A stretch of 64,000 bases of DNA from Vitellaria paradoxa (Eukaryota; Streptophyta; Magnoliopsida; Ericales; Sapotaceae): assembly GCA_019916065.1 (NCBI GenBank), contig CM034233.1, positions 2,108,001 to 2,172,000 of the forward strand, written 5' to 3'. Positions 35,535 through 45,980 of this stretch are shown in pieces; position 1 is the first letter of the stretch; each line of letters starts with the position of its first letter. Position numbers and translations under genes: made by a program. Under the pieces are notes generated by a model, which was not told the origin of the DNA, made no database searches, and saw only the letters and a list, made by a program, of their open reading frames with translations.

Positions 35535-35713
35535 TATAATACAAAAATTAAAAACTAAATGTACTTTTGATAATAGTGATTTATGTTTAAAATTCGAGAT
35601 TTCAATACTTGTAAATAGATGATAGTTATTCTTTTGGAGATCGGAGGTATATCTCTTAGATACTTGTAATATTCTTCTTTTAATTCAAATTATCTTACTT
35701 ATCAAAAAAAAAA
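35535..35713 (+). mobile_element. 5'-truncated LINE 3' end, 179 bp
   Basis: Ends ACTTATC followed by a poly-A tail, and is flanked by the 14-bp duplication AAGTTGGAACACAC (35521-35534 and 35714-35727). These are hallmarks of a retroposed LINE 3' terminus. Non-coding. Confidence 0.75.
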
Positions 35714-35727
35714 AAGTTGGAACACAC

Positions 35728-36482
35728 CAGAATTTGAATCCAGCTAAGGAGGATTCGAATCTTACATATATCAAATGGAATTATGAAGTTACAGGCTTTT
35801 GGGTTCAAGCCCAACCTAAGAGGATTTGAATCCAACTACTGCTAAGACTCCAAATCGGGAAGGATTGAAAGATTTTTTCATTGAATTATCTTCTCTCTCT
35901 CTTCCATTATTTTTGAAGGGATTTTTAAGGGAAGAAAAAAAAAAGGAAACAAATGATGAAGATGAGGCTTTTTTTACATATAGCTCATTATTGTATTGAG
36001 AGATATCTTCCTCATCTTCTTCATCTCTCTCCTCTCTCCATCTTCTTTTTTTTTTAAATCCCAGTTTTATTTTTATGGCTTTTAACTAAACCCTAACTTA
36101 AGCTCGAATGGAACTCATTTGCAAATCTATTTAAATTTATTTATTAATTTATTTAAAATTTATGCTTCATCTTTAAATCTTTTGAATAAATGAATGTATG
36201 TTTTCAATATATTTAGTAAAAGATTTTATTTCCGTACAATCTTTGGCACAAAAAGTGCTTACGAAAATTTTTGATTTGCTTACTAAAAATGCTTAGATTT
36301 TCTGTGCTTTAAAACGCTAGTTTTACGTTCCTAAAAATTAAAACTTCAAAATAATTGAACTTTGAAATAGATAAACATTCCAATTGAGTCTATAATTATT
36401 GCATGTGATTCAATTGAGTTAAAAATACATTAATAGACTATAAACTTACATAGTGAGCAACAGAGTGAAATTTGATGCCTAA
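35728..36482. other. Intergenic, no gene
   Basis: Contains CT-rich sequence (35880-36060) and AT-rich sequence; nothing recognisable. Confidence 0.4.
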
Positions 36483-37435
36483 GGGTATACTTGGGAGCCA
36501 AAAATTCATGAGTTCTGATAGATTTTAACGTATGAATTTTGAGGTATTCATATAAACCATACTTGAGAGTTTTAGGTAATGGATTTTAGAGTGTTTTCGT
36601 GGTTTTACTGAATACATTAGAACCCATGAGTAGGTATTCTGTTTTAATTTTTTGAACATCCTAATTTGGAAGGTTCTCACGATTTTATAAAATTCTGGAC
36701 AGTAATACTCTCATGATTAAAATATTGAAATCTAAACTTGACTTTGCTTAAAAAACTCTATTAATAAAATATATTTTATATTAATTTAATTTAATAAATG
36801 TACTTAATTAAATTAAATTAAATTAATTTATATAATTATTAATTATTAAATTAATTAATTAAATTAAATTATTTTAATTATATCATTGATCAAAAAATTT
36901 AATTCAGCAAATAAAATATTTTAAATATAATTTAATTACATTATTTATTAAGATTAATTTAATTAAATATATTTTATATTAATTTAATTATTTAAATTAC
37001 ATTAATAATTAAATATTAATTTAACCAAATAATTCAATTAATTAATATAATTATATTATTATTGAAAATAATTAAGTAAAAATATTTTTCATATTACTTA
37101 AATGAAATGAAATGAATTAATTAAATAAATTATATTATATTATTTATTAAAAATAATTTTTATTTAATAAAATACTTAAATAAATTATTTATTTTAATAT
37201 GATGTAACAAAATAGACAAAATTTTAAAATTAATAAAATGTGTATAACAAAAACAATGAGGGTAAAAATACTTATTCTTTTATTTATTTTCTGTTCAAGT
37301 TTTCTTCTTTCTTTTTTTTTTGAAAACTAAAAAAAAATAAAAAGGTTTAACAAATATGTTTTTTTCATCTCTTTTCAGAATTCTATAAATGTTAAAAAAA
37401 AAAAATAACAACCATAAATATGACTAAACGGAACC
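36483..37435. repeat. AT-rich dispersed repeat (also at 53636-54480)
   Basis: Starts with TACTTGGGAGCCAAAAATTC and GGTATTCATATAAACCATAC landmarks, has an AATTAAATTAATT core and ends CTAAACGGAACCTCA. The core resembles the 0.5-1 kb Tourist-like elements in this window. Confidence 0.5.
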
Positions 37436-37957
37436 TCATATTTTTAATTTCACATTATTGCAACCAGAATGTTACATGTCTTCGATAGTGTGTAATTTAA
37501 ATTTGATTTATTTGAATAAATATTTTAAATATTATATATTTTGGATGAATTATAATATAAATACAATTTATTTGAATTAATGTTTTTAAATGTCACTTAT
37601 TTGAGTTAATAATTTTATATGTTAGAACTCTTACTATAAAATTTCCAAGCACACCCTAAACGCCATTTTCCACACGTACGTAAACGACAATTTTCTTGAA
37701 ATATTTTTTTCCAACTCAAACATCAAAATTTTTTTTATTTAAAAATTTGGTACTAAGAGACTTTCCAACTCTTTTCAGAAGACGACCCCGGAATTCACTG
37801 GTTCACAAAACCTGACTAATCCTTACTGCACTTGGGGATGAGACAAGCTGTCACCACCACATTCTCTCAAAAAAAAAAAAAGGCTTAATTTAAGAGTAAA
37901 ATCATGATCAGGGAGGGATAGTGGATTAATATATATATATATATATATTTATATATA
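37436..37957. other. Downstream flank of beta gene 1
   Basis: AT-rich with an (AT)n tract at 37930-37950; AAATCATGATCAGGGAGG matches the flank of beta gene 2 near 62026. No gene. Confidence 0.5.
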
Positions 37958-38431
37958 TCAATCGAAACGTCGACTCCAGACTGCAAAACCCTCAGCCAAA
38001 AGGTGTTTTTCAACATTTACGGTCTGTCCAAACCTATAAGATAACTTGAGCACCCCTTGAGAATTCGCCGAGCCTCTTTTCACCAGATAGTTCACCAGAG
38101 CGCTTCCTCCGTAAGGATATGCGTGATCGAAAAGATCTTTGATCGACGTGTGCACCTCCCCGATATATCTGTCGCCGAGCTTTCGCTTGCTGTATAGCTT
38201 GATGACGAGCATCGCACCGTGATGTTGCAATGCAGACTCTCCTATGGTATACTTGATTGTGAAGTTCCAAGCAGGATCGGTCTCGCCGTGCTTGTCCACC
38301 GGCGTTCTCTTCTCCGTTTCTGGGTTGCCTCCGATCGAAACTCGCGCGTAAACTTTCATCTTGAATAGCTTCTGAACATTCTCAAGATCACTAGCGGAGA
38401 TTAGGGTTATCTCAAGCTTCCTGCACTCCAT
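37958..38431 (-). CDS. Small C2-domain protein (SRC2-like), beta copy 1
   Basis: Single exon, 157 aa, starting MECRKLEITLISASDLENV. One C2 domain fills residues 1 to about 135: MKVYARVSI, the EKRTPVDKHGETDPAWNF loop, LVIKLYSKRKLGDRYIGEV and VKRGSANSQGVLKLSYRF. Asp residues sit in the loops where C2 domains bind calcium, but whether the full set is present was not established. Family knowledge: plant SRC2/BAP-type C2 proteins associate with membranes in stress and defence responses. No signal peptide or membrane segment is seen. The start is shared with both paralogues and lies 72 bp downstream of a TATA box. Differs from beta copy 2 at only about 15 residues. Confidence 0.88.
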   Translation of the reverse strand: MECRKLEITLISASDLENVQKLFKMKVYARVSIGGNPETEKRTPVDKHGETDPAWNFTIKYTIGESALQHHGAMLVIKLYSKRKLGDRYIGEVHTSIKDLFDHAYPYGGSALVNYLVKRGSANSQGVLKLSYRFGQTVNVEKHLLAEGFAVWSRRFD

Positions 38432-38502
38432 ATAGAGTTGTTTACGGTGTGCAGATTACTTTTACAAAAAAAGTACTGCAATTAATACTAGTAGCTAGAC
38501 AG

Positions 38503-38509
38503 TTTTATA
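38503..38509 (-). promoter_or_regulatory. TATA box of beta gene 1
   Basis: TATAAAA on the minus strand, 72 bp upstream of the ATG, a normal plant spacing. Conserved at 63521-63527; altered to CATAAAA in front of beta gene 2. Confidence 0.6.
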
Positions 38510-38578
38510 GTAGGTCATAGAAACAACATAAAATATTGCACAAGAGTGTGAAATATTGACCACCGTAGCAGGGCGACC

Positions 38579-38708
38579 CATGATTTATTTAGGGTTTACT
38601 TACCTAAAACATTGCACGAGAGTGTAAAACTGATGACCATTCCCATGATTTATTTAGGGTTTACTTACCTAAAACATTGCACGAGAGTGTAAAACTGACG
38701 ACCACTAA
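38579..38708. repeat. 65-bp direct tandem duplication
   Basis: Copies at 38579-38643 and 38644-38708 (CATGATTTATTTAGGGTTTA...), nearly identical, ending next to the copia 1 target duplication. Confidence 0.85.
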
Positions 38709-38710
38709 CC

Positions 38711-38715
38711 GGGGA
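38711..38715. other. Target-site duplication of copia 1, left
   Basis: GGGGA, matched by 45347-45351. Confidence 0.85.
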
Positions 38716-38941
38716 TGTAAAGACAAGTCCGCAATCAAAGGATTGTCAATCACAGTAGATTGAATCAAACCCATAAAGACAGCAATCACCAATCGAGCTA
38801 CAATCAATCACGAAAATCACTCTCTCAATTTGTATATTTACCATAATTAGAGCCTTGTAAATCTGTATAAATTAGTATACATTTTTAATAGAAAATTACA
38901 GAAGTTGAAGCATAAACACTTTAGGTGAAACTTCTTCTTTA
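38716..38941 (+). repeat. Copia 1 5' LTR, 226 bp
   Basis: Starts TGTAAAGACA, ends TTCTTTA directly before TGGTATC. Its ends are TG...TA rather than TG...CA; the boundary is fixed by the GGGGA duplication. Confidence 0.88.
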
Positions 38942-38948
38942 TGGTATC

Positions 38949-39246
38949 TGTAATGGCCCGCATTCATATAATACAATATTATTCACTTGGGGTTTGGTAA
39001 GCTGCTTCCTAGAAGGTCACCCATCCTAGTACTGCCCCCACTGGAGCACGCTTAACCTCAGAGTTCCCACTGAATTCAGTGCCGTCACGGCTTTAAAACT
39101 CGCTGTTTTATATTGATATCAAATATTACATATATGTCACTTTCTTCCACGACCCAGACGATGTGGGATGGAAGGCATTGCTTCTCTTCTTTACCTCCGA
39201 CTTTACTCTCCCGCAGGCAGATTCCCTAACGGGCAAGTCCCTCACA
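38949..39246 (-). repeat. Cassandra LTR (3' LTR of the minus-strand element)
   Basis: 298 bp. The complement of 39014-39033 reads AGTACTAGGATGGGTGACC, the 5S rRNA box C region; GTTAAGCGTGCT (5S box A) lies just upstream of it on the minus strand. Confidence 0.85.
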
Positions 39247-39390
39247 ATCCTCCATCTTACAGGGCATGCATCCCCGCGTGGCCCCCTGCTTCACTCTCTC
39301 GCAAGTAAAGTCTCTCACAGGCAGGTCCTCCACACACAGAGCACATGCGTGATCCCACACTTCCGGCTGGGTATTAGTTCTGATACCATT

Positions 39391-39687
39391 TGTAACGACC
39401 CACATCCATATAGTACAATATTGTCTGCTTTGGGCTTGGTAAGCTGCTTCCCAAGAGGTCACCCATCCTAGTACTGCCTCCACTAGAGCACGCTTAACCC
39501 TGGAGTTTCCATTGAATCCAGTGTCCTCACGGCTTTAAAACGTGTTATTTTATATTGATATCTAATATTTCATATATGTCACTTTCTTCCATGATCCAGG
39601 CGATGTGGGATGGAAGGCATTGCTTATCTACTTCACCTCCGGCTTTACTCTTCCATAGATAGAGTCCCTCACGGGTAGATCTCTCAC
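39391..39687 (-). repeat. Cassandra LTR (5' LTR of the minus-strand element)
   Basis: 297 bp, same 5S-derived core (about 39455-39500). Differs from the other LTR at roughly 48 positions by eye, mostly transitions. Confidence 0.85.
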
Positions 39688-39789
39688 GGTATCAGAGCCT
39701 CTATTCAATTTCTATTGAAGCAACCCCCTCCAAAAAAAAAAAAAAAAAAAAAAGAGAGAGAGAGTTTTGCAAAACTCACTTTCTTGGCT

Positions 39790-42700
39790 ATGGCTTCCTC
39801 TATTTCATCAGTCTCTTCCTCCTTTGGCGTTGCCACCAACCCAGTGACCATTTCTTCATCCACTATAGATACCTCACTCATTGCTCTCAACACTAGCCAA
39901 CTTCAACGGCTAACGCCATCAAATTTTTCGGCGTGGAGTGCCACATTGGCGTCACTACTTCACGAGTATGACCTAATGAGATACCTTGATAGAACGGTTC
40001 CGTGTCGTCCATCTTGGGTCCAACTACAAGTGCTGAGCAACGTGCCACCACTGCTCACTGGTTTCGACAAGACCAGTTGCTCCTCAATGCAATCCTTGCC
40101 TCCACTTCAGAATCCATTACGCCGTTGTTGGCCAGTGCCCGTACCTCCAGCGAAGCACAGAATCGAGTTCATTGACTCTATGCAAATCACTTACAAACTC
40201 GAGTCATGCAACTGAAGTAACAACTAACCCTCATTCACCAAAGAGATTGAAGTATCTCGGAATATCTCCAAGTCACCTGGACCATCGCCGACGATTTGGC
40301 TATAGTGGATTCATCAATCTCTGCTGATGATCTGACGTTTTACATCCTCAACGGCCTCAGATTGGATTATTGCGACATCGCAACTTCCGTTCGAACTCGT
40401 GCAACAGCCTTAATGTTTAAGGAACTTTACGTCTTGTTGATCGCCCATGAATCCTACCTAAAGTGACTTGCCGATAGTCGGACTGAGCTCCTGGCCTCAG
40501 CTCACGTTGTTGCCTACAACGCTCGGTTTTTCTCTCAGCAGCGGCAATTTCATTCTTCAACTTGCAGGCAATCTGGCGATTCAACTAGATCAAGTGGGTC
40601 GAGTAATTTAGCCAAATGGGGGTATAACTCAAAGGGTGTGCAGTACAATTGCAGAAAGCCTAAATGTCAAATATGTAATGAGTTGGGCCATGTTGCAAAA
40701 TTTTGCCCTAAATTCTAGTTAATGACTGCCAACTTTGCTAGCTAATCACCCAGTACCAATTTTAAATGGCTTCTTGATTCAGGGGCCTCACACAATATTA
40801 CCTCTGATCTGTCAAATTTGTCAATCCACTCAGAATATGATGGCACAGATGCTGTGGTCATAGGTGATGGCACGGGCTTACCCATTACTCATATTGGTTC
40901 TCTTGATATTCACTCTCCTACTTGTACTTTTTTATTATCCAGCACCTTTTGTGTACCGGACATCCATAAAAATCTCATTTCTGTACACAATTTTACTAAG
41001 ACCAATAATGTATTAATTGAGTTTCATCCTGATTGTTTTTTTGTGAAGGATCGGATCACGGGGTAACTCTACTTCAAGGAAACTGTGAGAATGGTGTTTA
41101 TCCTTTATCTGTTCCATCATCTACCAACCATCCGAAAACAGCCTATGCAGCTACACCCACCAATGGTCCTTTATGGCATTGCTGTTTAGGTCATCTTTCT
41201 AAGCGAATCGCTTGTCAAATTGCTAAGCGTCATTCCCTGCCTATTATGTCCTCTTCCCTGAATCAAGTTTGTAATTCGTGTCGAATTAATAAAAGTCATC
41301 AACTTCCTTTTGGGGTTAATAAAATTATCAGTTCTCATCCACTTGAGTACATTTATTCTGATGTTTGGGGTCCTTCTCACATACCGGCTTACACTGGTCA
41401 TCACTATTATGTGACTTTTATTGATCACTTTACTAGGTACTGTTGATTTTTTTCCTATGCACATAAAATCTGATGTCTCACAAATCTTTCTCAATTACGT
41501 ATGCTCTTGGAAAAATGATTTAATCAATCCATTAAGCATCTTTACATTGACAATGGCTGTGAATATCTCATGACTTACCTCACCAAGCATGGCATTAGTC
41601 ATCTTACCACACCACCCCATACCCCCCAACATAATGGCATATCTGAGTGACGTCGTTGCCAAATTGTTGAGACTGGAATGGCACTTCTCACTTAAGCCTC
41701 CCTCCCGATCAAGTTCTGGACGCTAACTTTTCAAATAGCAGTCTATCTTGTTAACCGTTTGCCCACTCCTATTCTCTCCAATCGCTCACCATTTGAGTGC
41801 CTGTTCCAGTGTACACCCATCATAAACTCCGAGTTTTTGGGTGCACCTGTTATCCTTGGCTCCGACCCTTCAATAACCACAAAATTGATCCCAAATCCAA
41901 AGCTTGTCTATTTGTTGGCTATTCTACTTCCCAAAGTGCGTATCTCTGCCTTGACCTAGACACCCTCAAAATTATCCCCTCCCGGCATATTACATTTAAT
42001 GAGGAAGAGTTCCCTTATAAGTCATCACCCCCTTTACCTAACCCATCTCTTCCACCTCTTGTTCCTATATGTGTCCAAAATCTAGTTCACTCCATACCGA
42101 GTCCAGTGTTAGCTTCCACTCCGGTCTTTCCTGCCCCTGTATGTGTCTAAGACTTAGTTCCCTCCATACCAAGTCCAGTGTCAGCTTCCACTCCAGTCTC
42201 CCCTGCCGTTAGCCTCTCCCCTACTATCTCACCTGACTCATCATCCTTTTTCTTATTAGGCAATGCCCCTGGGCTGGCCTCCATCGTGGCATCTACTCCT
42301 ATTAGGACACTTCCTATAACTACTCGAAGTATGAATAATATTTACAAACCTAAGCAAATGTTTAATGTTAAGCATCCGTTGCCTGACAGCATTGAGCCCA
42401 TTTATGTTAGTCAAGCTCTTAAAGATGCTCGTCTAGTCACAAAAGGTTTTCACCAAAGGCCTGGCCATGAGTATGCAGAAACCTTTTCTCCTGTCATCAA
42501 ACCAACAACTATTCGGACTATTCTTACTCTTGCTATATCTCATGATTGGCCATTTCGGCAACTGGATGTCAACAATTCCTTTCTTCATGGACAGATCACT
42601 AAGGACATCTATATGAAGCAACCACCTGGCTTCGTGGACTTAGATAAGCCTACTTTTGTTTGTAAACTATGCAAATCACTCTATGGTCTCAAACAAGCCC

Positions 42701-43640
42701 CTCAAGCCTGGTATCAGGCTCTCAATCATTGTCTCCTCATAGTTGGATTCATGTAATCTAAAGCTAATCCATCTATTTTTATATATCATCATGATCATTT
42801 TCATGTCTATTGCTCGGTCTATGTAGATGATCTGATTCTCACAGGCAATAGCTCTATTTTCTTAGATCGTGTAGCCACTTATCTTGGTTAACAGTTTAGT
42901 CTCAAGGACTTGGGTCCCCTTTACTACTTTTTGGGGGTAGAGGTTGTTCGTACAAGCAACGGATTATTCCTCAGTCAAAATAATTATATTCGGGACATTC
43001 TTTCTCGATACAAACTGGATGGTGCCAAAATAGTGAAGACTCCTCTATCTTCCTCTAAACCATTACTCCTTAATGATGGTTCTACTTGTATGATAGTTCT
43101 AACTATCGCAGTGTTATTAGAGCTCTCCAGTACTTGTCTTTAACTGAACCAGATGTTTCTTTTCTAGTTATTCACCTTGCTCAGTTCATGCATCATCCCA
43201 TTGAGTGTCACTGGACTCCTGTAAAGCGTCTTCTCTGTTATCTCAAAGGGACTTTGTATTTTGGTCTTCAACTCTTTCGGACTCCTCTTACTTTAATCAC
43301 AGCTTATTCTGACGCTGACTAGGCTAGTAATCTTGATGATCGAACTTCAACCACTACCTATATTGTCTTTCTCGATCCCAATCCGATCTTTTGGCAAACG
43401 CGCAAGCAGTGAGCTGTTGCTCGTTCCTCTATTGAAGCAGAATATTGAGCTCTTGTTGCAACAACCTCTGAACTTGGATGGCTCACCTCTTTGTTTCATG
43501 AGCTCTATCTTCCGCTCCAAAATCCACCACGCATCATCTGTGACAATGTTGGCGCCACTCAACTTAGTGTCAATCCTATTCATCACTCCCACATGAAGCA
43601 CATTGTTATCGTTCTTCATTTTGTTCGTGACTATGTTGCT
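39790..43640 (+). pseudogene. Copia 1 gag-pol, degenerate
   Basis: Gag starts MASSISSVSSSFGVA at 39790. A CCHC zinc knuckle (CQICNELGHVAKFC) is near 40665-40710. Protease LLDSGAS is near 40771. The integrase zinc region LWHCCLGHL...CNSCR lies at 41171-41285, the integrase core is broken by stops (41446-41700), RT is at 42436-43100 with YVDD near 42820, and RNase H is at 43296-43640. About 50 codons that normally link SQALKD to KARLV in the RT finger region are missing (junction near 42432). Stops and frameshifts occur throughout. The last codons continue after the nested element at 44998-45130 (NHVSTYDQLADLM). Confidence 0.85.
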
Positions 43641-44002
43641 ACTACAAAAAATCACACAATTGCCGGCCAAAAATTTGGTCGCTGAAGGGTACAATTTAGT
43701 CGGAGAAACTTTTCCCGACCAAACTTATTTGGTCGGTGTTTGGTCGGCGAAGGCTTGTTGAGGAAACTTTTCCCGACCAAAAAATCATTTGGTCGGCAAA
43801 TGTAAAACCATACCCGATTAATTGGTCGGCAAAGAATATTTAATGGGAAAAAACACAAAATCTTTTGCCGACCAATTGGTCGACAATTCCTCATTTTTCC
43901 CGACCAATTGGTCGGTAATTGTACACTTTTCCCGACCAATTGGTCGGCAAAAAATTTAGAATTGAAAATTTAAATTAATTTAAAAAAATAAATATTTAAA
44001 TG

Positions 44003-44125
44003 TGATGCCACGTGGCATTATTTGTTGACATGTCATTATGCCACATGGCACCTTGATGTTGTGCCACATGTCGATCTATATTGTGCCACGTGTCAATATA
44101 TCATTATGCCACGTGTTGTCTCTAT
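44003..44125. repeat. CCACGTG-containing short tandem repeats
   Basis: Several degenerate ATGCCACGTGGCA / TGCCACATG units about 20-30 bp apart, inside the nested element. CACGTG is the plant G-box; function unknown. Confidence 0.55.
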
Positions 44126-44155
44126 ATTTTTGATATTTTTGTTGTTGTTGTTGTT

Positions 44156-44216
44156 GGTGAGACTCGAACTCATGCCATCTCTTTGGAAGCTGGCGTGTTT
44201 GGCCACTAGGCCAAGA
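44156..44216 (-). other. tRNA-like fragment inside the nested element
   Basis: The complement reads TTGGCCTAGTGG (box A-like) and later GAGTTCGAGTCTCACC (box B and acceptor-like), followed by ACAACAACAACA. It resembles the head of a tRNA-derived SINE or a captured tRNA. Spacing is about right but the cloverleaf was not verified. Confidence 0.45.
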
Positions 44217-45130
44217 TTTCATTTGTATATATATTTTACATATTTATATATATTAAAAAATTTTAACACTTTTGCCGACCAATTGGTCGAGAAAAGTTCC
44301 CCTTTAGCGACCAATTGGTCGGTAAAAGTGTTAAAATTTTTTCTTTTTTTATTTAATTATTTTAACTTATTTTTAATAATTATTTTTATACTTTTGCCGA
44401 CTAATTGGTCGGCAAAAGTGTTAAAATTTTTATTATTTTTATTTAATTATTTTAACTTTCTTTGTAATAATTTTTTTACGCTTTTGCCGACCAATTGGTC
44501 GGCAAAAGTCGGCAAAAGTTCTCTTTTAGCGACTAATTGGTCGCCAAAAGTGTTAAAATTATTATTATTTTTATTTGATTATTTTAACTTTCTTTGTAAT
44601 AATTTTTTTTACACTTTTGCCGACCATCGACCAATTGGTCGGGAAAAGTTCCCTTGTAGCGTCCCGACCAATTGATCGCCAAAAGTGTTAAAATTTTTAT
44701 TATTTTTATTTGATTATTTTAACTTTCTTTGTAATAATTTTTTTACACTTTTGCCGATCAATTAGTCGGGAAAAGTTTGCCTTCAGCAACCAAATTTATA
44801 TTTGGTCGGGAAAAGCTGCCCTTTAGCGACCAATTAGTTGGGAAAAGTTATCTTTTGGTGACTAACATTTTTTTGATCGGGGAATAGTGACTATTGGCGA
44901 CTAAATTTATATTTGGTCGGAAAAAATAACTTTTAACGACCAAATTTATATTTGGTTGAAAAGAGTGGTCGCTGAAAATGTGATTTGTTGTAGTACCTCG
45001 TTACTGTTAATCATGTCTCCACTTATGATCAACTGGCAGATCTCATGACTATGGCTCATCCATGTTCCCGTCTTGAGAATTTAAGACTCAAGATTGGCAT
45101 CACCGATGGCGAGTCCATCTTGCGGGGGCG

Positions 45131-45346
45131 TGTAAAGACAAGTCCGCAATCAAAGGATTGTCAATCACAACAGATTGAATCAAACCCATAAAGACAACAA
45201 TCAACAATCAAGTTACAATCAATCACAAAAATCACTCTCTCAATTTATATATTTACCATAATTAGAGCCTTATAAATCTGTATAAATTTTTAATAGAAAA
45301 TTACAGAAGCTGAAGCATAAACACTTTAGGTGAAGTTTCTTCTTTA
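45131..45346 (+). repeat. Copia 1 3' LTR, 216 bp
   Basis: Starts TGTAAAGACA after the purine-rich GCGGGGGCG, ends TTCTTTA before GGGGA. Confidence 0.88.
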
Positions 45347-45351
45347 GGGGA

Positions 45352-45465
45352 TTTAAAGTTTACTAAAGGGTTGATGAATTAAGTTGGGTTATAAAAATTT
45401 AAATTAAATAAAGAGATTAAAGGTAAAATAAATTGCGTTACAAAAATTTATGGCAGGTTAAATTT

Positions 45466-45496
<31 letters not shown>

Positions 45497-45866
45497 TGAG
45501 CTAAAAAAATTTGAATCATGGTATCCAAACTATAGCTCGAGGCAACTCATACATAAGTCTACCACCATTGACTAAGTGGGATGGCCGTTACCATGACCAT
45601 GGAATATCGTCCTCTCTCATAGCAGACTCGTTACCAGGAACCAACCCCGTACTTTCTTCATAGATTGCTAGGTTAAAAATTTTCTCAAACATTTTACAAA
45701 CCAAAACTCAACTTGCAGTATTTTTTTTTTGTTAGGTTGTGGCGGGGTCAAACACGCCAATTTCTTGACAACAACTAGGCATGGAAAGTACGATATGACT
45801 TGTTCTATCTCTAAGTTGGCGCATGCAATATTTTTAATTGATATTAATTAATGTATATACAATATG
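45352..45866. repeat. Upstream flank of beta gene 1, resumed
   Basis: From about 45500 the sequence (CTAAGTGGGATGGCCGTTAC, TTGACAACAACTAGGC) matches 62650-62880 upstream of beta gene 2, showing that copia 1 and copia 2 both landed in the beta upstream region. No gene. Confidence 0.7.
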
Positions 45867-45870
45867 TCCA

Positions 45871-45968
45871 CACACACAGAAATAAATATTAATACATAAT
45901 TCTTGTATTCTCATACACAGAAATAAATATTAATACATAATTCTTTCCTTTTTCTTTTATTCTTAACA
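45871..45968 (+). repeat. Copia 2 5' LTR remnant
   Basis: 45901-45968 matches the last 68 bp of the 261-bp 3' LTR with two differences. It is preceded by an extra copy of CACACAGAAATAAATATTAA and TACATAAT (45871-45900). U3 and most of R are absent, so promoter function is probably gone. Confidence 0.75.
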
Positions 45969-45980
45969 TGGTATCAGAGC
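45969..45980 (+). promoter_or_regulatory. Copia 2 primer-binding site
   Basis: TGGTATCAGAGC, complementary to the initiator tRNA-Met region used by plant copia elements, directly after the LTR. Confidence 0.85.

Larger units (their letters stand above)
38949..39687 (-). mobile_element. Cassandra-type TRIM nested in the copia 1 primer-binding site
   Basis: Two direct LTR-like copies of about 297 bp (38949-39246 and 39391-39687) with a 144-bp interior and a tRNA-Met-type primer site on the minus strand (TGGTATCAGAAC, complement of 39377-39388). The LTRs carry 5S rRNA sequence, the diagnostic feature of Cassandra. The target duplication GGTATC (38943-38948 and 39688-39693) falls inside the host primer-binding site. 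No protein is encoded, as expected of a TRIM. Confidence 0.88.
43641..44994. mobile_element. Non-autonomous CACTA-like element, about 1.35 kb, nested in copia 1
   Basis: Terminal inverted repeats ACTACAAAAAATCACA and (right end, complement) ACTACAACAAATCACA, 15 of 16 identical. The exact end and 3-bp duplication could not be fixed. It interrupts the copia 1 RNase H frame just after RDYVA; the frame resumes on the far side. The interior is filled with palindromes of the CCGACCAATTGGTCGG type flanked by AAAAGT, mostly in 44270-44760. No transposase. The 217-codon open frame (44022-44675) is a product of the repeats. Confidence 0.7.
38716..45346 (+). mobile_element. Ty1/copia retrotransposon 1 with two nested elements
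   Basis: LTRs at 38716-38941 and 45131-45346 (TGTAAAGACA...TTCTTTA), primer-binding site TGGTATC...AGAGCC split by a Cassandra insertion, pol order protease-integrase-RT-RNase H (hence copia), and a G-rich tract next to the 3' LTR. The LTRs differ by about 12 substitutions over 216 bp plus a 10-bp indel (counted by eye), so the insertion is not recent. Many stops and frameshifts; not autonomous. Confidence 0.92.

Noticed and set aside
39163..39483. Open frames of 85-102 codons on both strands
   Set aside because: They lie across a Cassandra LTR and its interior, which are non-coding.
39014..39500. Genuine 5S rRNA genes
   Set aside because: Only part of the 5S sequence is present, twice, each within a 297-bp LTR-like repeat; explained by Cassandra.
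44022..44675. 217-codon open frame in the nested element
   Set aside because: Consists of LPTNWSAKV-like repeats that are translations of the palindromic DNA repeat.
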